A stretch of DNA of 64,000 bases. Source: an uncultured Paenibacillaceae bacterium (GTDB lineage: Bacteria > Bacillota > Bacilli > Paenibacillales > K13). A program made the translations under genes and the position numbers. The notes beneath the pieces are model-generated. The model made no database searches and was not told where the DNA came from. It worked only from the letters and a program-made list of their open reading frames with translations. Shown one piece after another: positions 1-8,698 of this stretch. Positions within the stretch are counted from its first letter, which is position 1. The number at the start of each line of letters is the position of its first letter. The stretch covers positions 1 to 64,000 of the forward strand of contig CAJXLT010000011.1 of NCBI GenBank assembly GCA_913056365.1. The letters are read 5' to 3'.

Positions 1-54
1 GCAAGTTATATACTGATCGGTACAAAATAATATCAGTTTGGAGGAACGAACAGA

Positions 55-765
55 ATGAACAAGAAAATCGCATTAATTACAGGTGCTAGTAAAGGAATTG
101 GATTCGAAATCGCACGACAGTTGGGGCAACAAGAGATGATCGTGCTCGTAGGGGCGCGAAGCATAGAAAAGGCTGAACAGGCGGCAGCACAGCTACAAGC
201 TGAACAAATCCAGGCACATCCGATCGAATTGGATGTCACAGTGGAGCAACATATCCGTTCTGCTACAGACGCGATTGAGAAGGAGTACGGGAAGCTGGAT
301 GTGCTTGTGAACAATGCAGGGGTTTTTCTGGATCATGAAGGGACAGATGTTGATATGATGCGGCGAAGCTTCGAAGCCAATTTTTTCAGCGCTTATGCAC
401 TGACGGCTTCCATGCTTCATCTGATAAGGAAGAGCGCTGCAGGGCGAATTGTGAATCAATCGAGTATTCTTGGCTCGGTGGGTACTATTCTGACGAACGA
501 AATGTACGGGAAAGCTTCCGCGCCTGGATATACCGTCTCCAAAGCAGCGCTTAACGCTTGGACTGCGCAATTGTCCATCCAATTACGAGATACCCCGATC
601 AAAGTGAACGCCTGTCATCCGGGATGGGTCAAGACAGACATGGGTGGAAGCGGAGCACCTATGGAAATCAGCGAAGGGGCGGAAACGGCGGTTTATTTGG
701 CCACGCTGCCGGATGATGGACCAACGGGTGGTCTGTTTCATAAGTATGATACATTGCCTTGGTAA
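55..765 (+). CDS. SDR family NAD(P)-dependent oxidoreductase
   Basis: Short-chain dehydrogenase of 236 residues, the normal size for a classical SDR. The N-terminal Rossmann motif TGASKGIG (residues about 9-16), the NNAG motif (about 85-88), the SS pair near 140 and the catalytic YTVSK (Tyr/Lys about 160-164) are all present, so it should be an active cytosolic reductase or dehydrogenase. The ATG follows TTGGAGGAACG at a good distance. The C-terminal PGWVKTDMGG segment is typical of carbonyl-reductase-like SDRs that act on small carbonyls, but the substrate cannot be read from sequence. A strong terminator follows at 832. Confidence 0.9.
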   Translation: MNKKIALITGASKGIGFEIARQLGQQEMIVLVGARSIEKAEQAAAQLQAEQIQAHPIELDVTVEQHIRSATDAIEKEYGKLDVLVNNAGVFLDHEGTDVDMMRRSFEANFFSAYALTASMLHLIRKSAAGRIVNQSSILGSVGTILTNEMYGKASAPGYTVSKAALNAWTAQLSIQLRDTPIKVNACHPGWVKTDMGGSGAPMEISEGAETAVYLATLPDDGPTGGLFHKYDTLPW

Positions 766-831
766 ACTGGAAAGTACGATAGGCGCGGTTCATGTTAAAT
801 ACACATAATCCTAGGACTAGCCTAACAGTTC

Positions 832-875
832 AAAAACCGCAGTTCCTTCCATACAACGAAGGAACTGCGGTTTTT
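832..875. terminator. Bidirectional intrinsic terminator
   Basis: Perfect inverted repeat with 18-bp arms (AAAAACCGCAGTTCCTTC and its complement), an 8-base loop, an A run on the left and a T run on the right. It can end both the SDR on the plus strand and the CDGSH operon on the minus strand. Confidence 0.9.
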
Positions 876-955
876 CGACATAAACGTAGGAATTTGAGAA
901 ACCAGTTAACTTGACGACGTTGTTCTCCTCCGGGCATTCTGTACGCTAAGGTAGA

Positions 956-1156
956 TTAAGAAGCGGATGAGTCCTCCCGGAATCCGTATGATTTATGCGT
1001 TCCATCGCAGAATGGTTGGGTTTGCGACTGACCGCAACGACATACAGCGATCGTATCGCCTGTGCTGAATTCATCCCCTTGACCATCTATTAACTTGAAA
1101 TCACCTTCAATTACATAGGGACCCTCATCATACTTCGTGATTTTTACCTTCGACAT
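956..1156 (-). CDS. CDGSH iron-sulfur domain protein
   Basis: A 66-residue protein with one CDGSH [2Fe-2S] cluster-binding motif: CRCGQSQTQPFCDGTHK, matching C-x-C-x2-S/T-x3-P-x-C-D-G-S/A/T-H, so three Cys and one His ligand are all present. The reading frame stays open further upstream, but the ATG at 1156 is chosen because it follows AGGAGGTG and begins MSKVKI, a normal family start. It overlaps the end of the upstream DoxX gene by 29 bp, so translation is probably coupled. Members of this family are small redox or Fe-S handling proteins; the partner here is inferred to be DoxX. Confidence 0.85.
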   Translation of the reverse strand: MSKVKITKYDEGPYVIEGDFKLIDGQGDEFSTGDTIAVCRCGQSQTQPFCDGTHKSYGFREDSSAS

Positions 1157-1574
1157 GGCTATTAGCACCTCCTTTGTTAAAAACATTCCAGGAACTTCGA
1201 ACAGACGACGGAGCGGTAAGGGCAACGTGAATACTTACTAAGAGCATCAGAATATCAAATTCGTAACCTGTAGCCGTATTTGAGAGGAATCCTGCGGACA
1301 GTTTAACTTGAAATAGGGCTACTGCGAGGATAAGTATGAATAAGATACTAATATATCTTGACCATAATCCGATGACGATAAGCAACCCTCCGATGATCTC
1401 AATCCAAGGTAAAGCATAGCTGAAAAATACAGCAAGTGGGATCCCTTCAGTCGTTAGCCAATCCGCAAGATTCCCATATCCCCATTCGACCTTAAACTTC
1501 CCATGCAGTATGAAAGTGATGCCCAGCATAAGTCGCAGCATCATATGGCTAATGTGGATTGCACGCGTATTCAT
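1128..1574 (-). CDS. DoxX family membrane protein
   Basis: A 148-residue integral membrane protein with four hydrophobic segments (about residues 8-24, 50-68, 75-93 and 105-122) and the DoxX-type opening MMLRLMLGITFILHGKFK. DoxX proteins are often linked to redox enzymes or thiol-stress functions. It is the first gene of a two-gene operon with the CDGSH protein (29-bp overlap) and is divergent from a MarR regulator, with paired palindromes between them. The substrate or electron partner is unknown. Confidence 0.85.
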   Translation of the reverse strand: MNTRAIHISHMMLRLMLGITFILHGKFKVEWGYGNLADWLTTEGIPLAVFFSYALPWIEIIGGLLIVIGLWSRYISILFILILAVALFQVKLSAGFLSNTATGYEFDILMLLVSIHVALTAPSSVRSSWNVFNKGGANSHVEGKNHEV

Positions 1575-1590
1575 TGTTTCTCACCCCCTA

Positions 1591-1641
1591 TTGTTGACTA
1601 CGCAACTAAATATACGACGAAAGTAGTTGCGAAGTCAACAA
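1591..1641. promoter_or_regulatory. Paired MarR-type operators between doxX and marR
   Basis: Two copies of an 18-bp element (TTGTTGACTACGCAACTA at 1591 and, inverted, TAGTTGCGAAGTCAACAA at 1624). Each copy carries its own dyad GTTG-N6-CAAC (1593-1606 and 1626-1639). The two dyad centres are 33 bp apart, about three helical turns. Location in the divergent promoter region suggests autoregulation by the MarR protein and control of doxX-CDGSH. Which protein binds is inferred. Confidence 0.7.
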
Positions 1642-1709
1642 TAAATATTTGCGGATTCAACTATTTTCACTTAAAATTAGATAAAGTGATGAAGAGGTAG
1701 GTGTAAGGT

Positions 1710-2183
1710 GTGATGGAGAGAGTTAGTGAACATGAATTGGCCATTTGGCGTTATTTCGTTAAAACACATGCTCTGATTATTGAACAAATTGAGTTGGATC
1801 TTGCCAACCAGAAGCGCGTGCCATTAACTACATACGATGTTTTGATCGCCTTATATGAAGCTCCCGAGCAGAGGTTAAGGCTGGGAGAATTAGTGCACAA
1901 GACCGTATTAAGCAAGAGCGGTCTATCACGATTAGTAGATCGACTGGCTAGAGAAGGCCTGCTACGTAAAGAGAAGAGCCATGAGGATGGACGTGGCGCT
2001 TACGCGGTGTTAACTGATGACGGGGAACGTGAGCTGCGAAAGGCGTGGCCGATCTATGCAAAAGGCATCAAGAATTATTTCGCTGCACCCTTGTCCATCG
2101 ACCAACGCAATTCGCTTCAACAGGCGCTTTACTCTTTGTATGAGAGTATGAAACAACTCGGCCAAGAAGATGAAGCCACTTAG
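1710..2183 (+). CDS. MarR family transcriptional regulator
   Basis: 157 residues with the MarR winged-helix core: LRLGELVHKTVLSKSGLSRLVDRLAREGLLRKEKSHEDGRGAYAVLT, which covers the recognition helix and the D-x-R-G wing. No cysteine is present, so it is not a thiol-switch MarR; ligand binding is more likely. The start is GTG at 1710 or ATG at 1713. It is divergent from doxX-CDGSH across two palindromes, which marks that operon as its probable target. The next gene, a lipoprotein, starts 20 bp downstream and may be cotranscribed. Confidence 0.9.
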   Translation: MMERVSEHELAIWRYFVKTHALIIEQIELDLANQKRVPLTTYDVLIALYEAPEQRLRLGELVHKTVLSKSGLSRLVDRLAREGLLRKEKSHEDGRGAYAVLTDDGERELRKAWPIYAKGIKNYFAAPLSIDQRNSLQQALYSLYESMKQLGQEDEAT

Positions 2184-2203
2184 TAGAAGGGGGAATTAGT
2201 ACT

Positions 2204-2584
2204 ATGCAACAATTTAAGGGAATATTAGGTATTGTCATCCTATCTGTCTTATTAGTAAGCTGCCAAAATGTAAACCTCAATATTAGCGAAGCTGTTACAA
2301 GTATTGAGGTGTATGAATGGAATGGTGAAGAGCTAATTACTACCATTGATGATGAAGAGTTGATAGCACAGCTTGTACATGAATTAGACACTGCAGAAAC
2401 CTATTCAACTGCGAACATTGACTGGGCTTTGCCAGATTATAAACTGCTCATCAAACATGACAATGAAGTTCTGTATGAAATGGGTTATTGCAATGACGTA
2501 CAAAACTTTGGCGATGGGGCCGTGGGACGATATTGGGAATTCGATAAACTTTATGGCGTAAGTACACCATTACCGATCCAATAA
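2204..2584 (+). CDS. Small secreted lipoprotein, function unknown
   Basis: 126 residues with a clear lipoprotein signal: a short basic start, a hydrophobic run, and lipobox LLVSC with the acylated Cys near residue 21. The mature part is acidic, with no motif I recognise. It has a good RBS (AAGGGGGAATT) and lies 20 bp after the MarR gene, followed by a hairpin at 2618. Presumably anchored to the outer face of the membrane. Function not assigned. Confidence 0.75.
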   Translation: MQQFKGILGIVILSVLLVSCQNVNLNISEAVTSIEVYEWNGEELITTIDDEELIAQLVHELDTAETYSTANIDWALPDYKLLIKHDNEVLYEMGYCNDVQNFGDGAVGRYWEFDKLYGVSTPLPIQ

Positions 2585-2617
2585 AGGTTAGCTTTATGAA
2601 AACTATAGTAATTGGGT

Positions 2618-2645
2618 AAGCGCTCAGAATAAGTTCTGAGCGCTT
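2618..2645. terminator. Hairpin, possible terminator
   Basis: Perfect 12-bp arms (AAGCGCTCAGAA and its complement) with a 4-base loop, sitting between the ends of two convergent genes. It lacks a clear T run on either side, so termination strength is uncertain. Confidence 0.55.
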
Positions 2646-2665
2646 GGAAATGTGCTGCTGTAATC

Positions 2666-3463
2666 TTATTTGCTTGCCTGACTGCTTGGGCGCAACAAAC
2701 CGCTGACAACTTGAAGCATGACTTTCTTAGGGAAGATGCGGTTGAGCTGAGAGACGAAGTAATTCATGCGGCCATCCACTACGTATGAGCGATTCGTGCC
2801 AAGCGCACGAAGTGCCACATCGACGACATGCTTCGGCGTAGCCTTCTTGCCTACTACGGCATCGTCGGTACCTACAGCTTCGAAGAAAGCAGTTTCAGTT
2901 GAACCTGGACACAAGGTCAGAAATTGAACACCGCGGTTCCGATTTTCCGCCCACAGTGCCTGTGTGAATGAGAGTACGAACGCCTTAGTTGCCCCGTATA
3001 CAGCCATGTACGGACTCGGTTGGAAAGCAGCAGTAGAGGCTACATTAATGACTGCACCGCTCTTCTTACGCAGCATCTCCGGCAAGAACAGATGGGTAAG
3101 CTCCACGAGAGACGTTACGTTAAGCATAATTTGTTCATGATTTTTCTCTATAGACTGGTCCTCGAACGTGCCATGTGTGGCAAATCCAGCATTATTGATC
3201 AGTAGATCTACCTTCCGCCCCCGTTCTGTACATGTGCGATACAGTTCTGATGATGCCCCCGATTGAGACAGGTCAGAGACGATGACCTCTGTTTGAATGC
3301 CGTGCGTTCGGCTTAATTGTCGCGCTAGTTCCTTGAGCTTCGATTCCGAACGCGCTGTTAAGATCACATGGCAACCTCTCGCTGCCAGCTCCTGTGCAAA
3401 AACGGCGCCTATTCCTGACGATGCCCCTGTAATAAGCGCCCACTTGTTCTTCACGTGTTTCAT
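2666..3463 (-). CDS. SDR family oxidoreductase
   Basis: 265 residues from the ATG at 3463, chosen because GAGGAG lies eight bases upstream; the frame stays open another 30 codons. Motifs: TGASSGIG nucleotide-binding loop, NNAG, and YGATK with catalytic Tyr and Lys. The C-terminus with DVALRALGTNRSYVVDGRMN resembles the DltE/YqjQ-like group of SDRs with a membrane-associated tail. A second, similar enzyme lies at 24255. Divergent from a TetR regulator, which probably controls it. Confidence 0.88.
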   Translation of the reverse strand: MKHVKNKWALITGASSGIGAVFAQELAARGCHVILTARSESKLKELARQLSRTHGIQTEVIVSDLSQSGASSELYRTCTERGRKVDLLINNAGFATHGTFEDQSIEKNHEQIMLNVTSLVELTHLFLPEMLRKKSGAVINVASTAAFQPSPYMAVYGATKAFVLSFTQALWAENRNRGVQFLTLCPGSTETAFFEAVGTDDAVVGKKATPKHVVDVALRALGTNRSYVVDGRMNYFVSQLNRIFPKKVMLQVVSGLLRPSSQASK

Positions 3464-3599
3464 TGTTTGACTCCTCATTTCGTTATAGTTTGGAATGGAA
3501 ACAGTGTTTCTTAATAGAATCATTGTATCTTGATGGAATGAAACTGTCAACAAAATTGACTAGGGATCAACTCTTGGACTATAGTACAGATATGAAATT

Positions 3600-3616
3600 C
3601 ACTTCACGATGAAGTG
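3600..3616. promoter_or_regulatory. Candidate TetR operator
   Basis: Palindrome CACTTCA-CGA-TGAAGTG between the divergent SDR and TetR genes, 20 bp before the TetR ATG. Position and symmetry suggest autoregulation; not tested. Confidence 0.5.
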
Positions 3617-3636
3617 TGATGTAAGGATGAGATCAT

Positions 3637-4248
3637 ATGAAGGCTAGGACCTATCAAGAATCGAAACTGCAGCATACCGAACATTTAAGACAAATGATTG
3701 TCAGTGCTGCCGGTGTGCTCTTGCAGGAGCATGGACCTGATGCGGTCACGATACGCAAGGTAGCCGACAAGATGGAATGCTCAACCAAGATTATATATAA
3801 AGTATTCTCGAATAAGGACGGCTTGCTTCAGCTGTTGTATCTGGAAGGCTGTAAGCTTCTTGCTGAACGATTCGAATCGGTACCTCGGCATGACAAGATC
3901 GAGCAGTCCCTTCGAGAATTATGCCAGGCTTACTGGGAGTTTGGCCTTAACGATACGAGTTATTATCAGCTCATGTTCGGTGGAGCTTTCGGCGAGTTCA
4001 AACCTGAGGAAGATAGCATGTATGCGACATCCACAGCACTGCAACAGTTCACTGCGGTCATTACAGAGGCAATCGAAGCAGGAGTTATCTTAGAGAAGGA
4101 TGCGAAGCAGGTAGTCCATGTCATATGGGCATCGTTACACGGTGTGATACACCTCTACCTCGGCGGGCATATCAAATGTGCGGAAACGGCTAAATCCTTG
4201 TTTGATAATACCGTAACGAATTTGATTCACACGTATATGCAAGGGTGA
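3637..4248 (+). CDS. TetR/AcrR family transcriptional regulator
   Basis: 203 residues. The N-terminal HTH runs from about residue 18 to 60 (LLQEHGPDAVTIRKVADKME followed by CSTKIIYKVFSNKDGLLQLLY), with the usual helical ligand domain after it. The C-terminal half resembles the TetR_C_13/WHG type (HVIWASLHGVIHLYLGGH). It is divergent from the SDR at 2666 with a palindrome between them, so the SDR is its likely target. Confidence 0.88.
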   Translation: MKARTYQESKLQHTEHLRQMIVSAAGVLLQEHGPDAVTIRKVADKMECSTKIIYKVFSNKDGLLQLLYLEGCKLLAERFESVPRHDKIEQSLRELCQAYWEFGLNDTSYYQLMFGGAFGEFKPEEDSMYATSTALQQFTAVITEAIEAGVILEKDAKQVVHVIWASLHGVIHLYLGGHIKCAETAKSLFDNTVTNLIHTYMQG

Positions 4249-4307
4249 GCTTGTAGGTTGCCACTAAGGTTGCGCATTCTTGATAGATAGTAGCTGTAAA
4301 GATGTAT

Positions 4308-4337
4308 TTGACATAGGGTATGGGGGTATAGTATACT
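4308..4337 (+). promoter_or_regulatory. copZ promoter with CsoR operator
   Basis: TTGACA at 4308-4313 and TATACT at 4332-4337, 18 bp apart. The spacer holds ATAGGGTATGGGGGTAT, a CsoR-type GC-rich site, nearly identical to the one before csoR at 7035. Binding there would block RNA polymerase until Cu(I) releases CsoR. Confidence 0.75.
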
Positions 4338-4496
4338 CGCGTTATCTTAATAAGATTTAAGAAATCAGCAGCATATCGATATACTATCCCCATGTATTGT
4401 ATAGTATCAGAAGGAATGTCATCGACGCGATGCTGATGCTGATTAACTTGTTGCAGGATGGTCATGATAAGAATAATTAAATCGGAGGCGATTCGA

Positions 4497-4703
4497 ATGG
4501 AGAATGTTACATTAACCGTACAAGGGATGTCATGCGGACATTGCGTTAGTGCGATTGAGGGGAATGTTGGGAAGCTCAGTGGAGTAGAAGCTGTAAAAGT
4601 AAATTTGGAAGACGGTAAAGTGGACGTCACTTACGATGCTCAGCAAGTGGATGTTCATGCGATTACAGAGGTAATTGAAGAACAAGGCTACGATGTTGCT
4701 TAA
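4497..4703 (+). CDS. copZ: Copper chaperone CopZ
   Basis: A 68-residue heavy-metal-associated domain protein with the metal-binding motif GMSCGHC near residues 9-15 and the expected beta-alpha-beta-beta-alpha-beta length. It binds Cu(I) through the two cysteines and passes it to CopA in the cytosol. ATG at 4497 follows ATCGGAGGCG. The gene has its own CsoR-type promoter and is followed by a hairpin terminator and then copA. Confidence 0.93.
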   Translation: MENVTLTVQGMSCGHCVSAIEGNVGKLSGVEAVKVNLEDGKVDVTYDAQQVDVHAITEVIEEQGYDVA

Positions 4704-4713
4704 TAATCGGCGG

Positions 4714-4742
4714 TCGTGCTTGAGCAGCACGATCTTCTTTTT
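4714..4742 (+). terminator. Terminator after copZ
   Basis: Stem TCGTGCT/AGCACGA with a 5-base loop followed by CTTCTTTTTT. It lies between copZ and the copA operator, so it could set a higher copZ:copA transcript ratio. Confidence 0.7.
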
Positions 4743-4752
4743 AGAAATTTAT

Positions 4753-4769
4753 ATACCCCCGGTGGGTAT
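4753..4769. promoter_or_regulatory. CsoR operator before copA
   Basis: ATACCC-CCGGT-GGGTAT, an inverted repeat matching the canonical CsoR box. It lies 34 bp before the copA ATG. Confidence 0.75.
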
Positions 4770-4786
4770 GCGAAGAGGTGGAGAAG

Positions 4787-7018
4787 ATGGAAATTAGAAA
4801 GGAAGTAAGCTCGCAAACCTTTGCTATATCCGGCATGACATGTGCAGCCTGCGCGAATCGAATTGAGAAGCGGTTGAACAAAATGGAAGGTGTCTCGAAC
4901 GCTACTGTTAACTTCGCCTTAGAGAATGCGACCGTTGAACATGATGAAGGCCAAGTCACTGTCAATGACATGATCGAAGCTGTAACGAAGCTGGGATACA
5001 CGCTTGAACTTCAAAGGTCCAAAGAAGAAACGGCAATTCTTAAGGAGCAGGAAATTCGTCATCAGACGAGAAAATTCATTCTCTCTGCTATTTTGACATT
5101 GCCGCTATTGTGGACGATGATCACACACTTTTCGTTCACATCGTTCATCTATTCCCCGCAAATACTCATGAATCCTTGGGTGCAGTTAGCGTTAGCGGCA
5201 CCTGTGCAATTCATCGTTGGGGGACAATTCTATAAAGGTGCATACAATGCTATAAGAAACGGCAGTGCGAATATGGATGTGCTCGTAGCTTTGGGTACAT
5301 CTGTCGCGTTTCTCTATAGTGTGTTCCTTGGTTATGAGTGGCAAGTACAAGGTCAAGCTGGCATGCCAGAGCTCTACTTCGAAGCATCTGCTGTGATTAT
5401 TACTTTAATCGTCCTAGGGAAGTTATTCGAAGCTCGGGCCAAAGGAAGAACGGGTCAGGCTATACAGAAGTTGCTTGGCATGCAGGCCAAAACCGCCCGA
5501 GTCATCCGAGATGAGGTGGAACAAGAAATTGCAGTTGAAGAAGTCATTGTAGGCGATGTCGTTATCGTTCGACCAGGTGAGAAGATTCCTGTAGATGGCG
5601 AAATTTTGAAAGGTGAATCAGCTGTCGATGAATCGATGATTACAGGTGAAAGTATCCCTGTGGACAAGAAGGCAGGAGATGCAGCTATCGGATCGACGAT
5701 TAACAAAAACGGGATGTTAACGATAAAAGCTACTAAGGTTGGCAAAGATACTGCACTTTCTCAAATTGTTAAAGTTGTCGAAGAGGCGCAAGGGAGCAAG
5801 GCAGATATTCAGCGAGTAGCTGACCGAGTATCAGGGATATTTGTTCCGATTGTTATAGGGATAGCGATTGTGACTTCCCTCGTGTGGTATTTTATTGTCG
5901 AACCTGGTGACGTGCGGTCTGCATTGGTTCCGGCGATTGCGATATTGGTTATTGCTTGCCCATGCGCACTTGGATTGGCGACACCAACATCAGTGATGGC
6001 GGGATCTGGAAGGGCAGCAGAGCTAGGTGTGTTATTTAAGGGCGGAGAGTACTTGGAGAACACGCGAAGCTTAACCACGATTGTGCTAGATAAGACAGGT
6101 ACTGTAACGAAGGGGGAGCCTGAGCTAACGGATGTTATCCCCGAGCACGGATATGCAACGGAAGAAGTACTTGCCTTAGCAGCATCTGCGGAGAATAGTT
6201 CGGAGCACCCATTGGCAGAAGCAATTGTGAAAGGTGCGAAAGCTCAAGGGATTCAATTAAGGGAGACAGACACATTCAAAGCTGTTCCAGGATTCGGGAT
6301 TCAAGCTTCGATAGAAGGAAAGATGATCTATGTCGGCACACGGAAATGGATGCATAAGCATCATATTGACGTCTCAGCCGTGGAGCATAGCATGGCGAAG
6401 CTCGAATCGGAAGGGAAGACAGCGATGCTGATAGCTTCGGAACACCAGCTTGCAGGTGTGATCGCAGTTGCAGATACAGTGAAGGACACGTCCCAAGCTG
6501 CCATTGCCAGAATGCATAAGCTTGGCTTAGAAGTAATTATGCTGACGGGGGATAATCAACGTACCGCTCAAGCGATTGGCGAACAGGTTGGCATTAATCG
6601 TGTCATTGCAGAAGTAGTTCCAGAACAAAAAGCAGATCAAATTAAAAAGCTTCAACAAGAAGGTAAGAAAGTGGCGATGGTCGGTGATGGTGTGAATGAT
6701 GCGCCAGCCTTAGCGACAGCCGATATTGGGATGGCTATTGGTACGGGCACAGATGTAGCCATTGAAGCGGCAGACATTACATTGATACGCGGAGATCTGA
6801 ACAGTGTGGCCGACAGTGTGCAGATCAGCGCAGCAACAATGCGTAACATCAAACAAAATCTGTTCTTCGCCTTCTTCTACAACACGGCGTCCATACCCAT
6901 AGCTGCAATCGGTCTGTTAGCTCCATGGGTCGCTGGGGCCGCGATGGCATTCAGCTCGGTATCTGTTGTGCTCAATGCACTTCGATTGCAGCGATTGAAG
7001 CTCAGAGAAGACAAGTGA
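4787..7018 (+). CDS. copA: Copper-exporting P1B-type ATPase CopA
   Basis: About 743 residues. One N-terminal HMA domain (GMTCAAC, Cys about 19 and 22), then eight expected membrane segments, the actuator TGES, the metal-site CPC in IACPCALG, the phosphorylation DKTGT, the SEHP nucleotide motif and the hinge GDGVNDAP. All catalytic parts are intact, so it should pump Cu(I) out across the membrane with ATP. Only one HMA domain is present, where Bacillus subtilis CopA has two. The frame opens at GTG 4778; ATG 4787 is preferred because AGGTGG lies just upstream. It sits between copZ and csoR with its own operator. Confidence 0.95.
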   Translation: MEIRKEVSSQTFAISGMTCAACANRIEKRLNKMEGVSNATVNFALENATVEHDEGQVTVNDMIEAVTKLGYTLELQRSKEETAILKEQEIRHQTRKFILSAILTLPLLWTMITHFSFTSFIYSPQILMNPWVQLALAAPVQFIVGGQFYKGAYNAIRNGSANMDVLVALGTSVAFLYSVFLGYEWQVQGQAGMPELYFEASAVIITLIVLGKLFEARAKGRTGQAIQKLLGMQAKTARVIRDEVEQEIAVEEVIVGDVVIVRPGEKIPVDGEILKGESAVDESMITGESIPVDKKAGDAAIGSTINKNGMLTIKATKVGKDTALSQIVKVVEEAQGSKADIQRVADRVSGIFVPIVIGIAIVTSLVWYFIVEPGDVRSALVPAIAILVIACPCALGLATPTSVMAGSGRAAELGVLFKGGEYLENTRSLTTIVLDKTGTVTKGEPELTDVIPEHGYATEEVLALAASAENSSEHPLAEAIVKGAKAQGIQLRETDTFKAVPGFGIQASIEGKMIYVGTRKWMHKHHIDVSAVEHSMAKLESEGKTAMLIASEHQLAGVIAVADTVKDTSQAAIARMHKLGLEVIMLTGDNQRTAQAIGEQVGINRVIAEVVPEQKADQIKKLQQEGKKVAMVGDGVNDAPALATADIGMAIGTGTDVAIEAADITLIRGDLNSVADSVQISAATMRNIKQNLFFAFFYNTASIPIAAIGLLAPWVAGAAMAFSSVSVVLNALRLQRLKLREDK

Positions 7019-7034
7019 TAAGTCCCCTTTCTTT

Positions 7035-7057
7035 ACATAGGGTGAGGGGGTATGTTA
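7035..7057 (+). promoter_or_regulatory. CsoR operator before csoR
   Basis: ACATAGGGTGAGGGGGTATG shares ACATAGGGT and GGGGGTAT with the copZ site and overlaps a TTTACA -35 at 7032. It implies autoregulation of csoR. Confidence 0.7.
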
Positions 7058-7084
7058 ATCTGAGTGCAAAGGAGTTGATTCATT

Positions 7085-7405
7085 GTGGATAATGAGGCCG
7101 CCTCGTGTGACCATACATCCCATTCCGAGAGGAAAAGTCATCATTCGGACAAAACGAAGCGCAGCTTGGTTCATCGACTGAATCGAATTGAAGGCCAAGT
7201 GCGTGGGGTGAAAGGCTTGATTGAGCGAGATACGTACTGTGATGATGTCTTGAATCAAATTGCCGCGATCCAATCCGCTCTGAATGGATTAGGCAAGCAG
7301 CTATTGGAGCACCACTTGAAGAGCTGTGTCATTGAACGAATTGAGGATGGCGAACACGAAGTGCTGGATGAGCTGTTAATCACTGTGAACAAGCTGATTA
7401 AATAA
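7085..7405 (+). CDS. csoR: Copper-sensing repressor CsoR
   Basis: 106 residues, GTG start after AAAGGAGTTG. The CsoR/RcnR fold is clear: HRLNRIEGQVRGVKGLIE helix, then Cys in RDTYCDDV, then His and Cys in LEHHLKSCV. The Cys-His-Cys set is the Cu(I) ligand set of true CsoR rather than RcnR or CstR. A His- and Lys-rich N-terminal stretch of about 28 residues precedes the core. It ends the copper module and probably represses copZ, copA and itself through three matching sites. Confidence 0.93.
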   Translation: MDNEAASCDHTSHSERKSHHSDKTKRSLVHRLNRIEGQVRGVKGLIERDTYCDDVLNQIAAIQSALNGLGKQLLEHHLKSCVIERIEDGEHEVLDELLITVNKLIK

Positions 7406-7415
7406 GGAACATTAA

Positions 7416-8009
7416 TCAAGTTACTTCAACAGGAGCAATTCCGTAGAAAAATAAGTGAAGGAGTTGCTCCACTTCCTCGTCCTGCCCCTCCACATTATTC
7501 CTTCCATCAGCATGCAACAGTTCACCAAACTCGCGGAAGAACAACTTGAAATGTCTTAGCAACACTTGATCGGATAAATTCTCAGCAATATCCCCTTCTT
7601 GCTTACCAGTATGCACCAGCTTATAGAAGAACTGTTCCAGCCTCTCTTCGACTTCGACCAGAAAATATTGAACGCGTGCTGGATCATTCCCTTGGCTCAG
7701 CTCGGCTAAAAATGTAAGGTTTCGAGCTTCCAGTGTGATAATATCTCTAATCTTCTCTTTGAAGGATTTCCCCGATTGAAGAACGGCAGTATACGCCTCT
7801 ATCTCAGTGTCAAACCAATCCTGCAACATGGCTATGTACAATTGGTCTTTTGTCCCAAAATAATTATAGATCGTTGCGGGAGATACACGTGCTTTTGCAG
7901 CGATTTCATTCACACTTACTTTGTCGAATCCGTACTGAGATACCAAGGATAAGCAAGCAGCAAATAGTTGTTTTATTTTCACATGCTTTCTTCGTTCGAA
8001 TCCATTCAT
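7416..8009 (-). CDS. TetR/AcrR family transcriptional regulator
   Basis: 197 residues with an N-terminal TetR HTH (SLVSQYGFDKVSVNEIAAKA followed by RVSPATIYNYFGTKDQLY). RBS AGAGGTGAAAT. Divergent from a small membrane protein across an AT-rich region with a 21-bp perfect palindrome at 8105. Convergent with csoR, 10 bp apart. The ligand is unknown. Confidence 0.87.
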   Translation of the reverse strand: MNGFERRKHVKIKQLFAACLSLVSQYGFDKVSVNEIAAKARVSPATIYNYFGTKDQLYIAMLQDWFDTEIEAYTAVLQSGKSFKEKIRDIITLEARNLTFLAELSQGNDPARVQYFLVEVEERLEQFFYKLVHTGKQEGDIAENLSDQVLLRHFKLFFREFGELLHADGRNNVEGQDEEVEQLLHLFFYGIAPVEVT

Positions 8010-8104
8010 GCGATTTCACCTCTGATGTAGTGTAACTCAAAATTTAGAGTGATTCAAACCATATACTATAAAATTATTGCATATTTATTTATATAGTTTT
8101 ATAC

Positions 8105-8125
8105 TATAGTAATATAATTACTATA
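8105..8125. promoter_or_regulatory. Candidate TetR operator
   Basis: Perfect palindrome TATAGTAAT-ATA-ATTACTATA with 9-bp arms, 25 bp before the ATG of the membrane protein at 8150 and divergent from the TetR gene. Related TATACTATA elements occur at about 8060 and 8100. Confidence 0.6.
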
Positions 8126-8149
8126 TAACTTTTGTGGGAGGCTATAAAA

Positions 8150-8698
8150 ATGAAAGAAGTACAAATCCCAACTTTTTTTCATGAAGTATTTGGACAGAGG
8201 CAGAGAATTGTGGACATAATCATTATTTTACTTTTTGGCGTGACCCTCACTACAGTTCTGTTCATCTTGTACCCGCACATGTATAGAGATATTGCGATGT
8301 GGCGCAGCGTGCTGGCATTTATTCTCGTGTTTGATATTTTGTCCGGCTGTATTGCCAATTTCACCGCGTCTACAAGTCACTACTATGCCAAGAGTCAGGC
8401 GAAGCGGATCGTCTTCATCAGTATCCATGTTCATCTCTTATTGGTGGCGGTACTGCTTCAACTATCCTTCATGCATGCGGTACTGGTATGGCTGTATACG
8501 ATTATGTGTGCCTTGCTCATTCAAGCGATCAACGGCAGACATCAGGTTTTTGTTGCGGGTGTATTATTGTCGCTTGGGGTGGCGTGGATTCCGATGCTAG
8601 TGACGGAAGCTTTCGTATTGATTGTCAGTTTGTTGTTTATGATTAAGGTGTTATACAGCTTTAGCGTTGATCATTATAGAGGCTACGAGAGCAGGTGA
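8150..8698 (+). CDS. Multi-pass membrane protein, function unknown
   Basis: 182 residues from the ATG at 8150 (RBS GTGGGAGGCT). It has about five hydrophobic segments (residues about 20-40, 50-68, 85-105, 110-128, 135-172) and no enzyme motif I recognise. Divergent from a TetR regulator and probably controlled by it. The stop codon overlaps the ATG of a broken GNAT gene (TGATG), so the two were translationally coupled. Confidence 0.75.
   Translation: MKEVQIPTFFHEVFGQRQRIVDIIIILLFGVTLTTVLFILYPHMYRDIAMWRSVLAFILVFDILSGCIANFTASTSHYYAKSQAKRIVFISIHVHLLLVAVLLQLSFMHAVLVWLYTIMCALLIQAINGRHQVFVAGVLLSLGVAWIPMLVTEAFVLIVSLLFMIKVLYSFSVDHYRGYESR

Noticed and set aside
193-582. Long minus-strand frame opposite the first SDR
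   Set aside because: Shadow of the SDR reading frame; the plus strand carries all conserved motifs.
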